This document shows, piece after piece, positions 34,451-54,972 of a stretch of DNA of 64,000 bases. Source of the stretch: Amoebidium appalachense. Lineage: Eukaryota; Ichthyosporea. A model generated the notes under the pieces. It searched no databases. It was not told the origin of the DNA and was given only the letters and a program-made list of their open reading frames with translations. The DNA is taken from the NCBI GenBank assembly GCA_963693365.1, contig CAVNZM010000015.1, positions 5,828,001 to 5,892,000 of the forward strand, written 5' to 3'. Made by a program: the position numbers and the translations under genes. Position 1 is the stretch's first letter. Each line of letters opens with the position of its first letter.

Positions 34451-34653
34451 TATCTATTAGTGTGTATTTGATGTGTAATAAGGCCTTTCCGGATAAACAT
34501 TATACATCTTTACCGATCCATCCACTGCCAGTCCCGCTATAGGAAAGTAGGTACCTACGAGTGACGACCGGGTTACATTATGAACTGGTAGGGCCGGCCG
34601 ATGGACGATTTTCACCGATTTTTTGTGGAATGTGTTTTGCTTCTGCAGGAATT

Positions 34654-34977
34654 TTGCCCATGCGGCGTGCGGTCCTACACTGCACCGATATTTCGGGTCC
34701 GATCCGCGGGGAATCGTGGATCGTGAGCCTCGTATGTTTGGGTTGAACCGCACGCACCTGCGGGCAGCACTTGATTGGTTTGGGCCGCACCCAGGAATGC
34801 GACCGAGGCACACATCCTTTGATGCTTGAACTGACACGTGCCAGTGGGCAACGATTAGTGCAGGTGAATGTGCGTGACCAAGAGCAAGCACGCAAGGAGT
34901 CTAAGTTTCGCGCACGCTACCGTAGTCAAACTGCGTGCGCCGCTCTGTCAACTTTGTCATTGCAACAGAGGTTGTAA
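34654..34977 (+). pseudogene. Possible terminal exon fragment, frameshifted, unrecognised
   Basis: A CTTCTGCAG acceptor-like site precedes a higher-GC stretch. One frame reads HRYFGSDPRGIVDREPR... ALDWFGPHPGM and ends at TGA (about 34827). An overlapping frame continues ELTRASGQRLVQVNV... SLQQRL to TAA at 34975-34977. The two join if one base is shifted near 34800-34830. Composition differs from the surrounding satellite, suggesting a gene relic. I recognise no family. Confidence 0.25.
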
Positions 34978-35185
34978 CATAGAGTCATTATTTCCTTTAC
35001 GACCAGGTCATCTGCCGGGGAGAACTTCCTTTCCTTTGTCATAAGTCCACTCCTGTTGTTCTCGAAGTTCATATCGTTTGTCAGTTATATACAAGACGTG
35101 GTGTGTTTTTTTGACACCCTTTTTTAATCACTCTACTTCTGCGTTCAATTCGAACCGTGCTACCTTCTATGTTTTTTAAATAAAA

Positions 35186-35233
35186 ATGGCGGCGAAACAT
35201 TCTGGACGTGTGCACTCCTTGCCACAACAGGCA
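35186..35233 (+). CDS. Possible short first exon
   Basis: AAAAATGGCGGCG has good start context. The frame reads MAAKHSGRVHSLPQQA and meets G|GTTAGT followed by a poly-C run, the same donor-then-poly-C pattern as in the Plavaka and JmjC genes. No second exon was found in 35.2-36.5 kb. Confidence 0.2.
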
Positions 35234-35244
35234 GGTTAGTTTAC

Positions 35245-35836
35245 CCCCCCACCCCCCCCCCCCCCCCCCCCCGGCCCCCTCCCGCCCCTACTCTGAAGTC
35301 CGCAGCCTCCTTCCCCAGTCCCTCTTCGCCTCTCCACCCTCTTCCTGCCCTCGCGCTGTACTGGCACGCCTGCAAGGCCAGTGTTTGGTCTTCGTTTAGG
35401 ACTGCTGTTCATCTTTTCTCTTCATTGACTCCTTTCCTTTTTTTTTTTTCAACACATGGCTTTCATTCTTGCATCGGGAAGGAGTCTTTTTATGGTGTTT
35501 GTGTCTGTGTATGAGTATTCGAGCCCATACAGGTATTTTCAGGCAGTAGTTGCACTTGACAGCCTCTCCTTTGCATGCATTCATGGCTTTATAATGAAAC
35601 GATAATAATGTGTACCCAAGCCTTGCCTAACATTCATGCACGTCTTAATACCATACGTTATCCATAGAAATACATGCCAATTTTTTCTTCCTTTACTCCA
35701 CACAATATCACTCACACGTACACACACACACACACACACACACCACACGCCACTCTACACCTGTGTGCACCGTCCTGTGTCAGTGGGTGTTATCAATTAA
35801 GCACTACGGGGGAAAAGGGAGGGAAGAGGGGAGGGG

Positions 35837-35868
<32 letters not shown>

Positions 35869-35880
35869 AAACAGACACCG

Positions 35881-35965
<85 letters not shown>

Positions 35966-36220
35966 CCACCCATCCATCCGTTGTGCCCCCTTCTGCATGT
36001 TTCCTACATCCCCTTCTCGATCCAGGCCCCTTCTTTTTCTAACCTTTTCCTCCTTCTCTTCCTGCTTCCCTTTCTTCTTCTCTTATTCTTGCCCTTTCAC
36101 CTTCTCCCCCCCCCCCCCCCCCCGGTTCCCGACCAGATAAAACAACCCCCCCCCCCCCACACACACACACACCCACACACATATACATACACATACACAT
36201 ACGCACACTCTATCTCCCTT

Positions 36221-36315
<95 letters not shown>

Positions 36316-36704
36316 CCTCTCTCTCTCCTCTCTCTTCTCCTTTCTCGTCTCGATCTCCCCCCCCCCCCCCCCACACACACACACACCTCTCTGTCTCTCT
36401 CCCTCGCTTCTCCCCCTCTCGCTCTCCTCCTCCTCCCCCCCCCCCCCCCAACTCTAAATCACATACACACACATACACGTAAGCTCAAACTTGTTGTTCC
36501 CGTGAAGTAATAGAATATTGTGTTAGTGATAGCTGTTTAAAATGAACGTGTATACATTAAGCTGTGTTTCCGCGACTCACCCACAAATATCATTTTCTAG
36601 AAGTACCAAAGAATCCGAAGTGAAAGTAGTGCCTCTAACATATTATATTCTCATCTATAGTTATTTTATGCAAATATTCGTTTCGTTAAAAGATTTTCTC
36701 TTTC

Positions 36705-36737
<33 letters not shown>

Positions 36738-37073
36738 GGGAAGGTATAGAGGGGGGGGGGGCGTGCGCCGTCAAGAGGCGCCGGATGATGAGACGGCGAA
36801 TGCACCGGGGCGGGCGCGCGCGCACCACCCGTAGAGAAAAGAGTAGAACGACATCGTCGATCGGCGGCCGACTTTATACCCATGTAGTAGTGATCACAGT
36901 CGTGCTTTGTAGGGCACGATTTTCTAATGCAGGGGTTTGCAGTGATCGCATAACCATATGATGGCTAATGACCACCATTGATAAATAATTTATGTCTGGC
37001 CTAATATCTATCACATAAGTAATACCCCGGTTCCACAAATCAAGGGGAAGAAATAGATAAAAAAGAGGAAGAA

Positions 37074-37133
<60 letters not shown>

Positions 37134-37136
37134 GCC
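35245..37136. repeat. Microsatellite-rich intergenic DNA
   Basis: Poly-C (35247-35271), poly-G (35838-35868), (CA)n (35883-35964), C-rich (36105-36123 and 36147-36160), (CT)n (36223-36320), poly-C (36358-36372 and 36436-36449), poly-G (36707-36736 and 36752-36762) and (TA)n (37076-37129). A small GC-rich arginine-coding patch (36765-36870) is compositionally odd, but I cannot support a gene. The end of the Plavaka gene lies just beyond. Confidence 0.8.
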
Positions 37137-45659
<8,523 letters not shown>

Positions 45660-46633
45660 GTTTGCTGTTGCATTTCAAGAAAACTTTAAAGCGAAAAACA
45701 AGGCAGGCATTCCGAACTCATTCTACATGCAATCGAGATGTATTCTGGATACTTTTGGGGTGGGATCTACTGCGCTAGATCCAGCCTGAATTCCATTGGG
45801 TGTCAATCTTAGATTCAATTCAGCCTCATATTGGTCGCGGCTCATGCTTTCATCTAGCCGTGTGATAAACAGCATTTCACTGCTGGGCTACTAGAACAAA
45901 AGACTACAAAAAGAAAGATTACTATTGAAAAAAAAGAAAAATATAAATATCTAGCTTAATAAAAAAATACTTATGCACTGCATGCTTATCACATTTTTTT
46001 TTATTTTGGGAATTGGTTGGATAATGTCACGCCGTATGTCTAGATTTATCGTTCTTTCTGTCTGTTTATTGTAAAGTATATATAGTTTTATTTGGAGATA
46101 TTTCAATTAAATTAGTAAAATGACGCTTCATTGTAAAAGTCACCGTGTGTTTAGAGTTCTTAATTAGTCGATCTGCATGATTTTTATAAAGCAAAAACGG
46201 GTGCTTAACTTAACCTACGTTTACATCAATCTCATAATTACAGAGGTTTTATTTGTGGAAATTGTTGACATAAATATTTTTCTGGGTAAACACGTAGGAT
46301 GGGTGTTCGATACCAACATAACCATGTAGGCTTCATTTCGTGTTTTAGCAGTTAGCGGTTGGCTGCCCGCACACGGGCACCTATTAGCCAGTCAAAACAT
46401 CAGATACCACAGATCACTAGACCGAGTTATGATTGGCTCGGATCAGATTTCACATATCACTAGATCGATTTTTGATTGGTTCAGATCGGTAGGCTTAGGT
46501 ATATAAGCACGACAGTTTTTAGCAGATCAGCAAGCTACAAACACATCTTCTGTGTTTAGCATCCACAGCCTTACAGCTATATATTCCTTTTCACTCCTTT
46601 TCATTCTCCCTATCTTTCCCTACGCCGGTCAGC

Positions 46634-47805
46634 ATGCCGCCGAAAAAGCGCCAGGCCTCAGCCGCCGCCCCTGCCGCGGCACCTAAGCGCCTGACCCGCA
46701 GCGACCTCCGCCACAGGCTGACCAACGCTCCCGCGGACACTGACGCGCCTCCAGCGGCCCATACCACCACGGACCCGGACCCGCCGGCTACTCTCCCCTC
46801 CACCCCTGAAGTCCCCCCTCAGGCCCCGCCGTCCCCGCAGATGACTTCTCAAGACGCCGTCCTGGCCGCCCTCACCGCCATCAGCACCCAGATGGCTGGC
46901 GTCCTGGCTGCTCTCACCAACCGCGACCCTCCCGCGCCCCCCGCCGCGCCCTCCACACCCGGGGAGGTTTCCCCCGGGGCTGCATCTCGGCCCTGACCTT
47001 GACCTGCCTGCCCTGCCCGCGCCCCCCCATCACAGGTGAGAACACTGGCGACATTCAGCCGGGCACACTCCCGCTTCCCCCCGCGGATGTGCTGGCAGAT
47101 TTGCGCGCCAATCGTTTCGTCGACCTGTATAAGTTCACCCCCGCCGCCCTCCTGGCCCCATCCAAGAAAGGTCAGCATCTGCGCATGGCCGACGACGGCA
47201 GCATCGAGACTTTTCGCCAAGACAAACCCGTTCCCCTGCGTTCACTCGTCATTTGGATCCAAGCTTGGACCCATTACATGGCCGCCAAGCACCACCTCGG
47301 CCTTCCCACGGACAAAGACGTACTTTGGACTCAGCACATCACTCGCCTCAGCACCCGATACCCGTGGGCCCAGATCCACAACTATGACGTATACGCCCGC
47401 ACCGTGGCCCACCAGCAGGGTCGGGCTCCGATCGAGTGCCCCAACCTGCTCGCCCAACTCCACCAGGATCTCCTCCTGCCACCCACCCTGCTCATCCAGG
47501 ACGCATGTCAGCGCTGTGGCTTCCCCGACCACCCCAGCGCGGCCTGCCCCATGTACCCCAAGCCCGGCTGTGGTCTTGACGGCTTTAAGCCGCCCCACAA
47601 GCCCGGCGGGGGTCACACCCCTAACCGCCCTGGCCCGCAACCCGGCCCGGCCAAACCGGCCCGACCCGTGGATCTACCCGCGACGCACTGCAGGAATTTC
47701 CACATTAACGGTCGGTCCTGCGCTAAGCAGCCCTGCCCCTTCTCCCACGTGTGCCCGCTCTGCTCTGGCACACACCCCCGCAAAGACTGCAAGCACAATG
47801 CCTAG
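46634..47805 (+). pseudogene. gag: PAT-D gag, frameshifted by two extra C residues
   Basis: The first 113 or so residues match PAT-B Gag. One extra C in the run at 46971-46975 and another in 47022-47028 put the remainder (PPITGENTGD... with all three zinc motifs) in a different frame ending at TAG 47803-47805. The net shift is +2, so no normal Gag is made. The two extra bases also move the internal splice donor (47035/47036) to phase 0. Confidence 0.9.
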
Positions 47806-48081
47806 TCTACGCGCACACCCACACACACAGCTAGAACATAGGGGTTCGGAGCTAGGACACACGAGTACAGGGAAACGGAGCTCGGGAGAACGGGCCAATA
47901 GGGCTGAGTACAAAATTTCGCAGGCCAACTACGGCGCCCGCGCGCGTCAAGAATAAATGTCCCTATACAAAGACGTTTATTCTGGCCACTGCACATAATT
48001 TTACCCCCCCCCCCCCCCATCCCACGAGCCTCCCCCCCTTACACTCACCTAGCACTCCCTCCCCCCCCTTCTTCTACCGCT

Positions 48082-50058
48082 GTGTCCGCCCACACCCCCG
48101 CGTGCTCGGGCACATTCCCCTGCACAGGGCCCCGCTGCCCTCCCTGCCAACCCTCACTTGGGCCAAGCTGCCCTACTCTAACCCCCCGGGGCCCTGCTGC
48201 CCCCCCCCCCCCCCCCCCCCCCCCAAACCCCCCCCCCCCCCCCCCCCCCCGCTGCCGGGATCTCCCCAAGGGTACACCACCCTTGCTAACCACCCCCTTC
48301 CCCCGAGGCTCAGACCCGGAGGCCCGCCCGCTGCCCCAGCACCACATTGACACCTCCCGCCTCCGGGAACTGCTGGCCTCCTACCCGGACCAACCATTCG
48401 CCGCACAACTCCTCCACGATGTCGAATTCGGCGTCGACATCGGCTATCGCGGCCCCTCCACCTCTCGGGTGGGCCCCAACCTACCCACCACCCCGGAGGC
48501 AGCTGCCGCTATCACGGTGGATATTGCCAAAGAAGTCGCCCTCGGCCACCTGCGCGGCCCCCTCTCCCCGGCCCAATTCTTTGACGAATTTCCCGTCCAC
48601 CGTTCCTCCCCCATCGGCGCCGTTACCAAGAAAGGGAACCCCCCCAAGTACCGTCGAATCCACCACCTCTCCTGGCCCCGGGGTAGCAGTGTCAATGACA
48701 GCATCACCTACCCCGACGAACTTCAGTACATTCGCGCCCGGGATGTCACCCAACTCATTCTCGACGCAGGCCCCGGCTGCTACATGGCCGTGGCAGATGT
48801 GCAGGCTGCCTTCCGGCACATGCCCATCCGACCGGAAGACCACCACTTAATGGCATTCAAATGGCAAGGGCATTTTTACGTTGAAACCAGACTGCCCTTC
48901 GGCCTGAAATCTAGCCCAGCCATCTGGGAACGGATCGCGGCCACCCTACAGTGGCTGGCACACCAGCACGGTATTACCCTCATCCGCCACTACGTAGACG
49001 ACTGGATTATAGTCGCCCCCACACAACAGCAGTGCCAACGTCACCTATCCACCTTTCTGCAACTCTGCCGAGAGCTGCACATTGCCATCTCCGAAGACAA
49101 GATGCAGGGCCCGGCTACCCGTGTCGTCTTCATCGGTATCGAATTCGACTCCATCGCCATGGAGGCACGAATCCCGGCTTCCAAGCTCTCGGACCTACTC
49201 GACCTCACTTCCCACCCAAAGCCCACCATCACCATTCGGGACCTCCAGTCCCTCCTCGGCAAACTCACCTGGTGTGCCCAGCTGGTTCCCCCCGGGAGGG
49301 CCTTCTCCCAGCGCCTATGGGCCCTTCTCCGGACCCACCCACACCTTGCCGGCCACCACCACATACGACTGACTGCTGCCGCCCGGGCCGACATAGCCGA
49401 ATGGCACCAGTTCCTCACATCATGGAATGGGGTGCACCTCATCACACCCCCCACATACACCACCCTGGCCACTGATGCTGCCGGATCGGTGGGTCTAGGT
49501 GGCCACTGGCTCGACCAATGGTTCTTCATGCCCTGGTCCCCCTCCACCCAAGCCCTCTATGCTCATGAGGGTAAACTCGGTTCTTCCGTCATCGAACTCC
49601 TGGCCATCGCAGCCGCCGTGGCCCTCTGGGCCCCCTCCTGGTCCACCCACCATGTCCGTATTTTATGCGACAACACGGGTGCTGTGTCTGACCTGCACTC
49701 CCGGTCTTCCCCCCACCCCGTGATGGCCAAACTTATTCGGTTCATCACCCGCATGGAAATGCAATACCAATTTACGTTACAGGCATCCTACCTACCAGGA
49801 CCCCTCAACCATCTGGCCGATGCCATTTCTCGTAACCAACTTCCCCGGGCCCGACGACTCCGACCTTCCCTGCAACCGGAGCCCTGCCCCTTCCCCCTCC
49901 TGGGTCCACGAGTTCCTATCCCTTCCCTTGGGCTAACCCCCCCCCCCCCCCCCCCCCAGATCTCCCGTTCCGGAGCAACACTGGCAGATTGGGCCCCCAC
50001 TTTGCTCCGGCCGAGCTGCTTCGAGCCACCACTACCCTGCAGGAATGCCAGGCCCTGA
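48082..50058 (+). CDS. pol: PAT-D reverse transcriptase / RNase H with altered C-terminus
   Basis: The longest RT frame in the window (658 codons). Here the pre-RT spacer and both poly-C tracts are in frame with RT, giving two proline runs before RCRDLPKG. YVDDW and the RNase H residues are intact. An extra C in CTTCCCCCTCC (about 49891-49897) replaces the usual SWVHEFLSLPLG end and carries the frame through the poly-C tract and into out-of-frame recombinase sequence, ending at 50058. Catalytic function should survive, since the change is beyond RNase H. Confidence 0.85.
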   Translation: MSAHTPACSGTFPCTGPRCPPCQPSLGPSCPTLTPRGPAAPPPPPPPPNPPPPPPPRCRDLPKGTPPLLTTPFPRGSDPEARPLPQHHIDTSRLRELLASYPDQPFAAQLLHDVEFGVDIGYRGPSTSRVGPNLPTTPEAAAAITVDIAKEVALGHLRGPLSPAQFFDEFPVHRSSPIGAVTKKGNPPKYRRIHHLSWPRGSSVNDSITYPDELQYIRARDVTQLILDAGPGCYMAVADVQAAFRHMPIRPEDHHLMAFKWQGHFYVETRLPFGLKSSPAIWERIAATLQWLAHQHGITLIRHYVDDWIIVAPTQQQCQRHLSTFLQLCRELHIAISEDKMQGPATRVVFIGIEFDSIAMEARIPASKLSDLLDLTSHPKPTITIRDLQSLLGKLTWCAQLVPPGRAFSQRLWALLRTHPHLAGHHHIRLTAAARADIAEWHQFLTSWNGVHLITPPTYTTLATDAAGSVGLGGHWLDQWFFMPWSPSTQALYAHEGKLGSSVIELLAIAAAVALWAPSWSTHHVRILCDNTGAVSDLHSRSSPHPVMAKLIRFITRMEMQYQFTLQASYLPGPLNHLADAISRNQLPRARRLRPSLQPEPCPFPLLGPRVPIPSLGLTPPPPPPQISRSGATLADWAPTLLRPSCFEPPLPCRNARP

Positions 50059-51020
50059 GTCTCAACCTCGACTCTCGGGCCTTTTACTCCCGGGTGCAAA
50101 AAGTGTTCATCGATTTCTGTGTGGCATCTCGGCTGCAATCCTCCTCCGGGTCCTCCCTCCCGGCCTCCCCACACACCGTGCAACTTTTTCTCGCCTGGTG
50201 TGCCCAACGAGGGGTACAGGCCTCTTCCTTAACCGGCTACAATTCGGCCATCACCAGGCTCCACCTCGACATGGGCCTCCCTGCTCCCTACCCCCACGAC
50301 AAGTCTCTGGCCTGGTTCCTACGGGGGGTAGGCCGATGGCAGCTTTCTCACAACATCCGACCCCGCTCATCCACCAGGGAACCCCTCCTCCCCTCCCACC
50401 TCCACCTACTCCACGGCCAGTGCCCCACCAAGGCCTCCTCGGCCAATCTCCGGCTATGGACGGCCCTCATCGTCGGTTTCTGTGGTCTCCTCCGTTCAGG
50501 GGAATTTACCTCCAAGACCCTGACTTCTTTCGACCCGTCCCGTCACGTTAAACGGAAGGACGTGACCTTCAGCTACACCCCCACCGGTACTTTGTCCCAT
50601 GCCACCCTCCACCTGCCAACCTCTAAGACGGATGTACAGGCCCGAGGTGTCAACGTCACCCTAGCTGCCCTGCCCCTCACCCACTTCTCCCCAGCCCATC
50701 TCCTCCGGCAGTTCCTGGATACAACGTCCGGTCAACCCGACGACCCCCTCTTCAGTCTCGGTGGCATCCCCTACACCAAGAGTGCTTTCTCTGCCGATTT
50801 CCGTGCCCTCCTCTCCCGGGCAGGCCTCTCACCCTCCCGGTTTGCCGGACACAGCCTCCGCATCGGGGGGGCCACAGCACTGGCTGAGGCCGGGGTCGAC
50901 GACTCCCGGATCAAACAACTCGGCCGGTGGTCCTCCGACTGCTTCCTGATCTATACCCGACTTCGTCCGGCCTCCATTGCTGCCACCACCACACGTGTAT
51001 TCGCCTCTATTCTTAAGTGA
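49989..51020 (+). CDS. PAT-D tyrosine recombinase
   Basis: Intact, 343 codons (TTG-initiated frame, LGPHFAPAEL; the predicted exon starts at 49960). Arg of LLRSGEF, HSLR, LGRWSS and IYTR are all present. It is essentially the PAT-B protein, with the two codons (TG in ATNTGR-like position) that PAT-B lacks. It could act in trans on other copies. Confidence 0.9.
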   Translation: MGPHFAPAELLRATTTLQECQALSLNLDSRAFYSRVQKVFIDFCVASRLQSSSGSSLPASPHTVQLFLAWCAQRGVQASSLTGYNSAITRLHLDMGLPAPYPHDKSLAWFLRGVGRWQLSHNIRPRSSTREPLLPSHLHLLHGQCPTKASSANLRLWTALIVGFCGLLRSGEFTSKTLTSFDPSRHVKRKDVTFSYTPTGTLSHATLHLPTSKTDVQARGVNVTLAALPLTHFSPAHLLRQFLDTTSGQPDDPLFSLGGIPYTKSAFSADFRALLSRAGLSPSRFAGHSLRIGGATALAEAGVDDSRIKQLGRWSSDCFLIYTRLRPASIAATTTRVFASILK

Positions 51021-51135
51021 AACCTTTGGAGCAAGCATACTGCTCTCGTGCCGTGGTTTACAACCATTGCAAGTTCACTTTCGTCCAAGGGGATGTCCCC
51101 CTAGAGGCAACACACGTCCCGGAGTAGTTTTTCAT

Positions 51136-51680
51136 GAGTTATTTAGATTATGGGTTTTGGTTTATTTTTAGACAAGAAAGGTTTTCCTGGTTATTGCTCC
51201 GCTCTTGAAGGCCAGTGCTTGTGTGGCATTGCGGCAATGCCAGTGGCGTCGGAAATATGATGTCAACTGACGTGATCGCCTCGAGTCGCGAGCACTGGCA
51301 ACAGTACCGCCGTATAATGGCTGGAAAATATCCACAAAGAAAACCGTGGATAATTTTTCCATATTGTATTTTCCCAAGCATAGCTAAAGCAAATGTATAG
51401 TTTATTCGCTCCTTGACAGATTTTGCATGCATACATCACAGCACATAGAGCATGCGCAACCCAAGTGATTGGATGAGGGTCATGCAGACACATTTCAGCG
51501 AAGTCGATTGGTGCAAGTTAGACGTTCAGCGGCGCGATGATTGGATTCGCGGACCGACGAGGAATTTGCAGCACGTGGTCGCTTTTACATATGCATTTCA
51601 AGCATGTTTAATGCTCTAACATATTTTCGCTGTATATCCAACGCGTATCCTGTGCGTCTACGTGGCTCGCACAAGTAAAC
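51136..51680. promoter_or_regulatory. Upstream region of the JmjC gene with several CCAAT motifs
   Basis: No gene is supported. GATTGG occurs at about 51470, 51507 and 51540, a cluster of CCAAT-type boxes. The region also carries a decayed repeat (GCGGCAATGCCAGTGGCG). It may be the remaining half of a promoter once shared with the Plavaka-type gene. Confidence 0.35.
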
Positions 51681-51984
51681 ATGGGCAACCCCAAACGCAA
51701 ACAGTCAAAGAGTCCCAAGAAAACGAAAAGCCCAAAGAAAAAGGCGGGGGAAACCCGTTAAGGTAGAGGCGCCCAGGGCCGCCGGTTCGAGGGGGGGGCT
51801 GACGCCCTTGGGCGGCGGCGGCAAGAGGTTGCAGGGGGCCACCAAGCAGGCTGGTAGCGGAGCCAACACACGCAGCGAGGCAGAGAAGAGAGCTGCTGTT
51901 ATCCTTGAGACGGTGACCAAGGAAACAGTCCCCGCGGCCTTGCGCGTACTGTCTGGCGCCAAAAAGGGTGGGTTTATTGTGTGA
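51681..51984 (+). pseudogene. Small basic SPKK-rich ORF with a frameshift
   Basis: The ATG at 51681 opens MGNPKRKQSKSPKKTKSPKK, then TAA. If one base is gained or lost in GGGGG (51746-51750), the frame continues KPVKVEAPRAAG... GAKKGGFIV to TGA at 51982-51984, about 100 residues in all. SPKK motifs bind the minor groove of AT-rich DNA and occur in histone H1 tails, suggesting a chromatin or DNA-packaging protein. It ends just before the TATA of the JmjC gene. No family was recognised. Confidence 0.35.
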
Positions 51985-51993
51985 GCTTGCACG

Positions 51994-52000
51994 CATATAA
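51994..52000 (+). promoter_or_regulatory. TATA box of the JmjC gene
   Basis: CATATAA about 120 bp before the ATG at 52120; a start near 52025 (GGTCAGTTTCAC) would give a leader of about 95 nt without an upstream ATG problem except that at 52104. CCAAT boxes lie further upstream. Confidence 0.5.
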
Positions 52001-52119
52001 GCCCCCGCATATCCCTCGACCGGTCAGTTTCACTTCTGCGTCCTTTCTCATTAAGCAAGCATTCTTTCACACAGCACTCACCATCACGTACTTTGTTAAA
52101 AAGATGTTCACACACAACC

Positions 52120-53097
52120 ATGGGTTTATGTGAAAAAGCTTTACAGGCCCTCAGCGCCTTGCACGAAGCAGAAGCGAAAGGGGTGGGGGCAGTCTTGTTA
52201 ACGAACTTTGCGTCGCCCATTCCCTTTGGTGACATCATGAAGTTTGTTCCTGCGCGCACTATACAGAAAAACGTCACTAGACATACAGTTAGGGCTGTTT
52301 CAGAAACATGGGGGCAACTAGTGAAAAAGCCGGTTAAGGAGGGATACGAAGTGTTGGATGGGGCAGTGGAAGATGTAGTTGGGCTGTCCCGGATGGATGC
52401 AATGGAAATCATGTCTTTCTACGAGAAAAACATTGTAGGGGAAGGTGGTTTTTATGTTGAGCATGCTGAAATAGACATAACTCAAACAACAGACGCACGC
52501 CTCTACGACCCAACAATCATTGCGGACCACACGGTAATTGGACAGGAACACTATGGGAAAAGAATGCCAGGAATCAACGAAGCTTTCTTGTATGCAATGC
52601 TTAACGCATCGGATAAAACACCCACGGGAAAAATTCTCTTGTCGGTTTTTGCGGCCCACATAGAAGACGGAGCGCTGTCATCTTCCAGCATTCTTTTGGA
52701 TGGTCTCAAAGTGTGGTTCGTACATGCTCCTTGGCAATACCCTCATATCATGGAACTTGTGAAAAACGAGTTCCCTGATTTAGATTGTACCAACCCCATC
52801 CAGCACAAGTGCTTTCTCCCCCTATCACCCTTGTATCTAGTGTCAAAGGGACTTGCCCCAACCATAGTCGTTCAGCGCCCGGGCTGCCTAGTCCAAACCA
52901 CACCATTAGCCCTGCACTATGGTTTCCAGTGCGGGCCGAACGTTGCGCTTGCGGTGAACACTGCCACACTTGGTTGGTTGGAAAAGCTGTCCTTGTATGA
53001 TGTTTGCGAATGCCGATCACATTTCCTCCCAGACGTAGACAGAGTAGTGAAAGCATTTGCTACAGTTCGACGGCTAAACATCCCCATTGCAATCGGT

Positions 53098-53130
<33 letters not shown>

Positions 53131-54941
53131 CGTTTAAAAAAAAAATACTCTATCCCTTTTGTTTTTGTTTGGTGTGTTTCCCACATACTGTATGCGTGAA
53201 AACAGCACACTGACGTTTTTCTCTTGCCTCGTTTTCTGTATGTTGTTGTGTTGTGTGCACGTAGTTTTCTTTCCTTGGTTTTGCAAGTGCATGTGCGAAA
53301 TAACCTTCTGGGTGTTACAGAAGCATGTTTCCAATGTTCTAGTAGATTGCCGAGATAAAAAACATAAGCTTAAGTATCTGTTGGATAACCGACTAATCAG
53401 TGTGTATATGCAACACATATTTTGTACACGTTCGTTGGCCAACAAACACATGTCTGTTGGATAGGTGTTACATATAGAATTGATACTTTGATTGATGCTT
53501 TATATCCATTGGATGCCCGACTAATACCTATATGTATAGTGTGGATGTTTTGTGTATATGTTTTCCATATCCATTGACCAACCAACACATGCCTTTGCAT
53601 ATGCAAAATGCATATCTATCTCATATAATGACCCTAAACTAGGTTTAAGGTAAACGGTATACACGTGGTGTTTCCCACACAATCTTCCTTCCAGTTTACT
53701 TCTTCACCCATGCTCACTCCCACTTTTATCCACAGATACATCCAAGTCTCCTGCAAGCGGTGACAAACCAAAACGCCTCATGTCGTCTTGGGGAGCCGAC
53801 GAGGACTTTCCTAAAGATGCCGACGGCCAGTACCTTCTTCCGGATGACGACATCAGGTTGGCCTACTACCTTACGGTTGTCTGCACGCGCTACCCCACCA
53901 CCACGATGAAGGACAAGCTGCGGACTACCTACGCTGCAGGCAGGGATGAGATGCTGGCTGCGCTGCGCGGTGCCGGCCATTCCATGCCGGAAGGGAAATT
54001 CGTTGAGTTTGAAAACATCCCACCGGAGGGCCCATCTGGTGATGAATCGGGCGATGCGGAGAATGAGCATGAGACTCCTAGTCCCCGCAAGAAGTCCAAA
54101 AGCAGCCGCAAGCGTACCCCCCCTTCGTCGGATAGCGAGGATGAGGATGATGACGACGACATCCCTGTGCTTGAGAAGTTGACCCCTGGCAAGACCCTTA
54201 AGTGGCTGGTAGGTACTCCTAATATGACGGGAAGAAATTGTTATTCTCTCATGTAAATATTCTTTCGATGGTTTTTGCAGACTCTCGCTTTTCCCTAAAC
54301 GCATTACAGTTGCCCTTAATTGCCACCCATTGATTTTGTTACCCTTTTTTTTTTGTCTTTTTTTCCTTTTTCTTTTCTTTGTTTTTCCCTGGTACTATCA
54401 AACCATCACAAATTTCGAACTTGACTAGGTTTTACTCCTGTTTTCGTTTGTATTTTAATGGCCAGTTTGTGTGACCTCAAACTAACCCCCCCCCCCTCCC
54501 CCCCCCCTTTCCAAAACACCCACCCTCCCAAAAAAAAAAACACGCACGCACGCACACGCACGCACACACCCACATTATCCACTCTCCCATGTTTGCCACA
54601 GAATGACAACGTCAAGCAGTTCACCAAGTCTCACCAGGTCTACCAGGTGATGCTGTTGGTCAACCCCACTGTCAACGAGTTGGACAATTGTAGTCTGGCC
54701 CTTGCTACCCTCGAGGCCATCAAGACTGTGATGCCGACTGCACATGATGTACTGAGCTCAAGGGGCAAGGAACACTGGACGAGCATGTTGGCCAGCGCGA
54801 CCCGTGGTACAGACGCCAAGAAGGTCGTTACGGCCATCCGCACGGGGCTGACCACAGTCAGATCCATAGTTCACGGCAACATACGCAATGCCTTCGTCCA
54901 CTACCCAGTGCCTGACACCAACTCATCGGTATTCCCCCCCC

Positions 54942-54972
<31 letters not shown>

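Larger units (their letters stand above)
46245..51135 (+). mobile_element. PAT-D: PAT-like copy lacking A2 and B2
   Basis: A1 alpha variant (46245 to about 46600, TATA 46500-46506), frameshifted gag, RT, recombinase and B1 (51049-51134), after which unrelated DNA begins at once (TTTTTCAT|GAGTTATTTAG). It is nearly identical in sequence to PAT-B, so both are young. It lies between the divergent Plavaka-type and JmjC genes, where it would separate any shared promoter. Confidence 0.92.

Noticed and set aside
36542-36961. Arg-rich ORF around 36765-36870 as a gene
   Set aside because: It starts in unrelated AT-rich DNA, runs through poly-G and has no splice or start support; the GC-rich patch alone is too short.
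51705-52412. 235-residue minus-strand frame opposite the JmjC gene start
   Set aside because: It is antisense to a gene with good start, TATA, splice phases and domain; it is a shadow frame.
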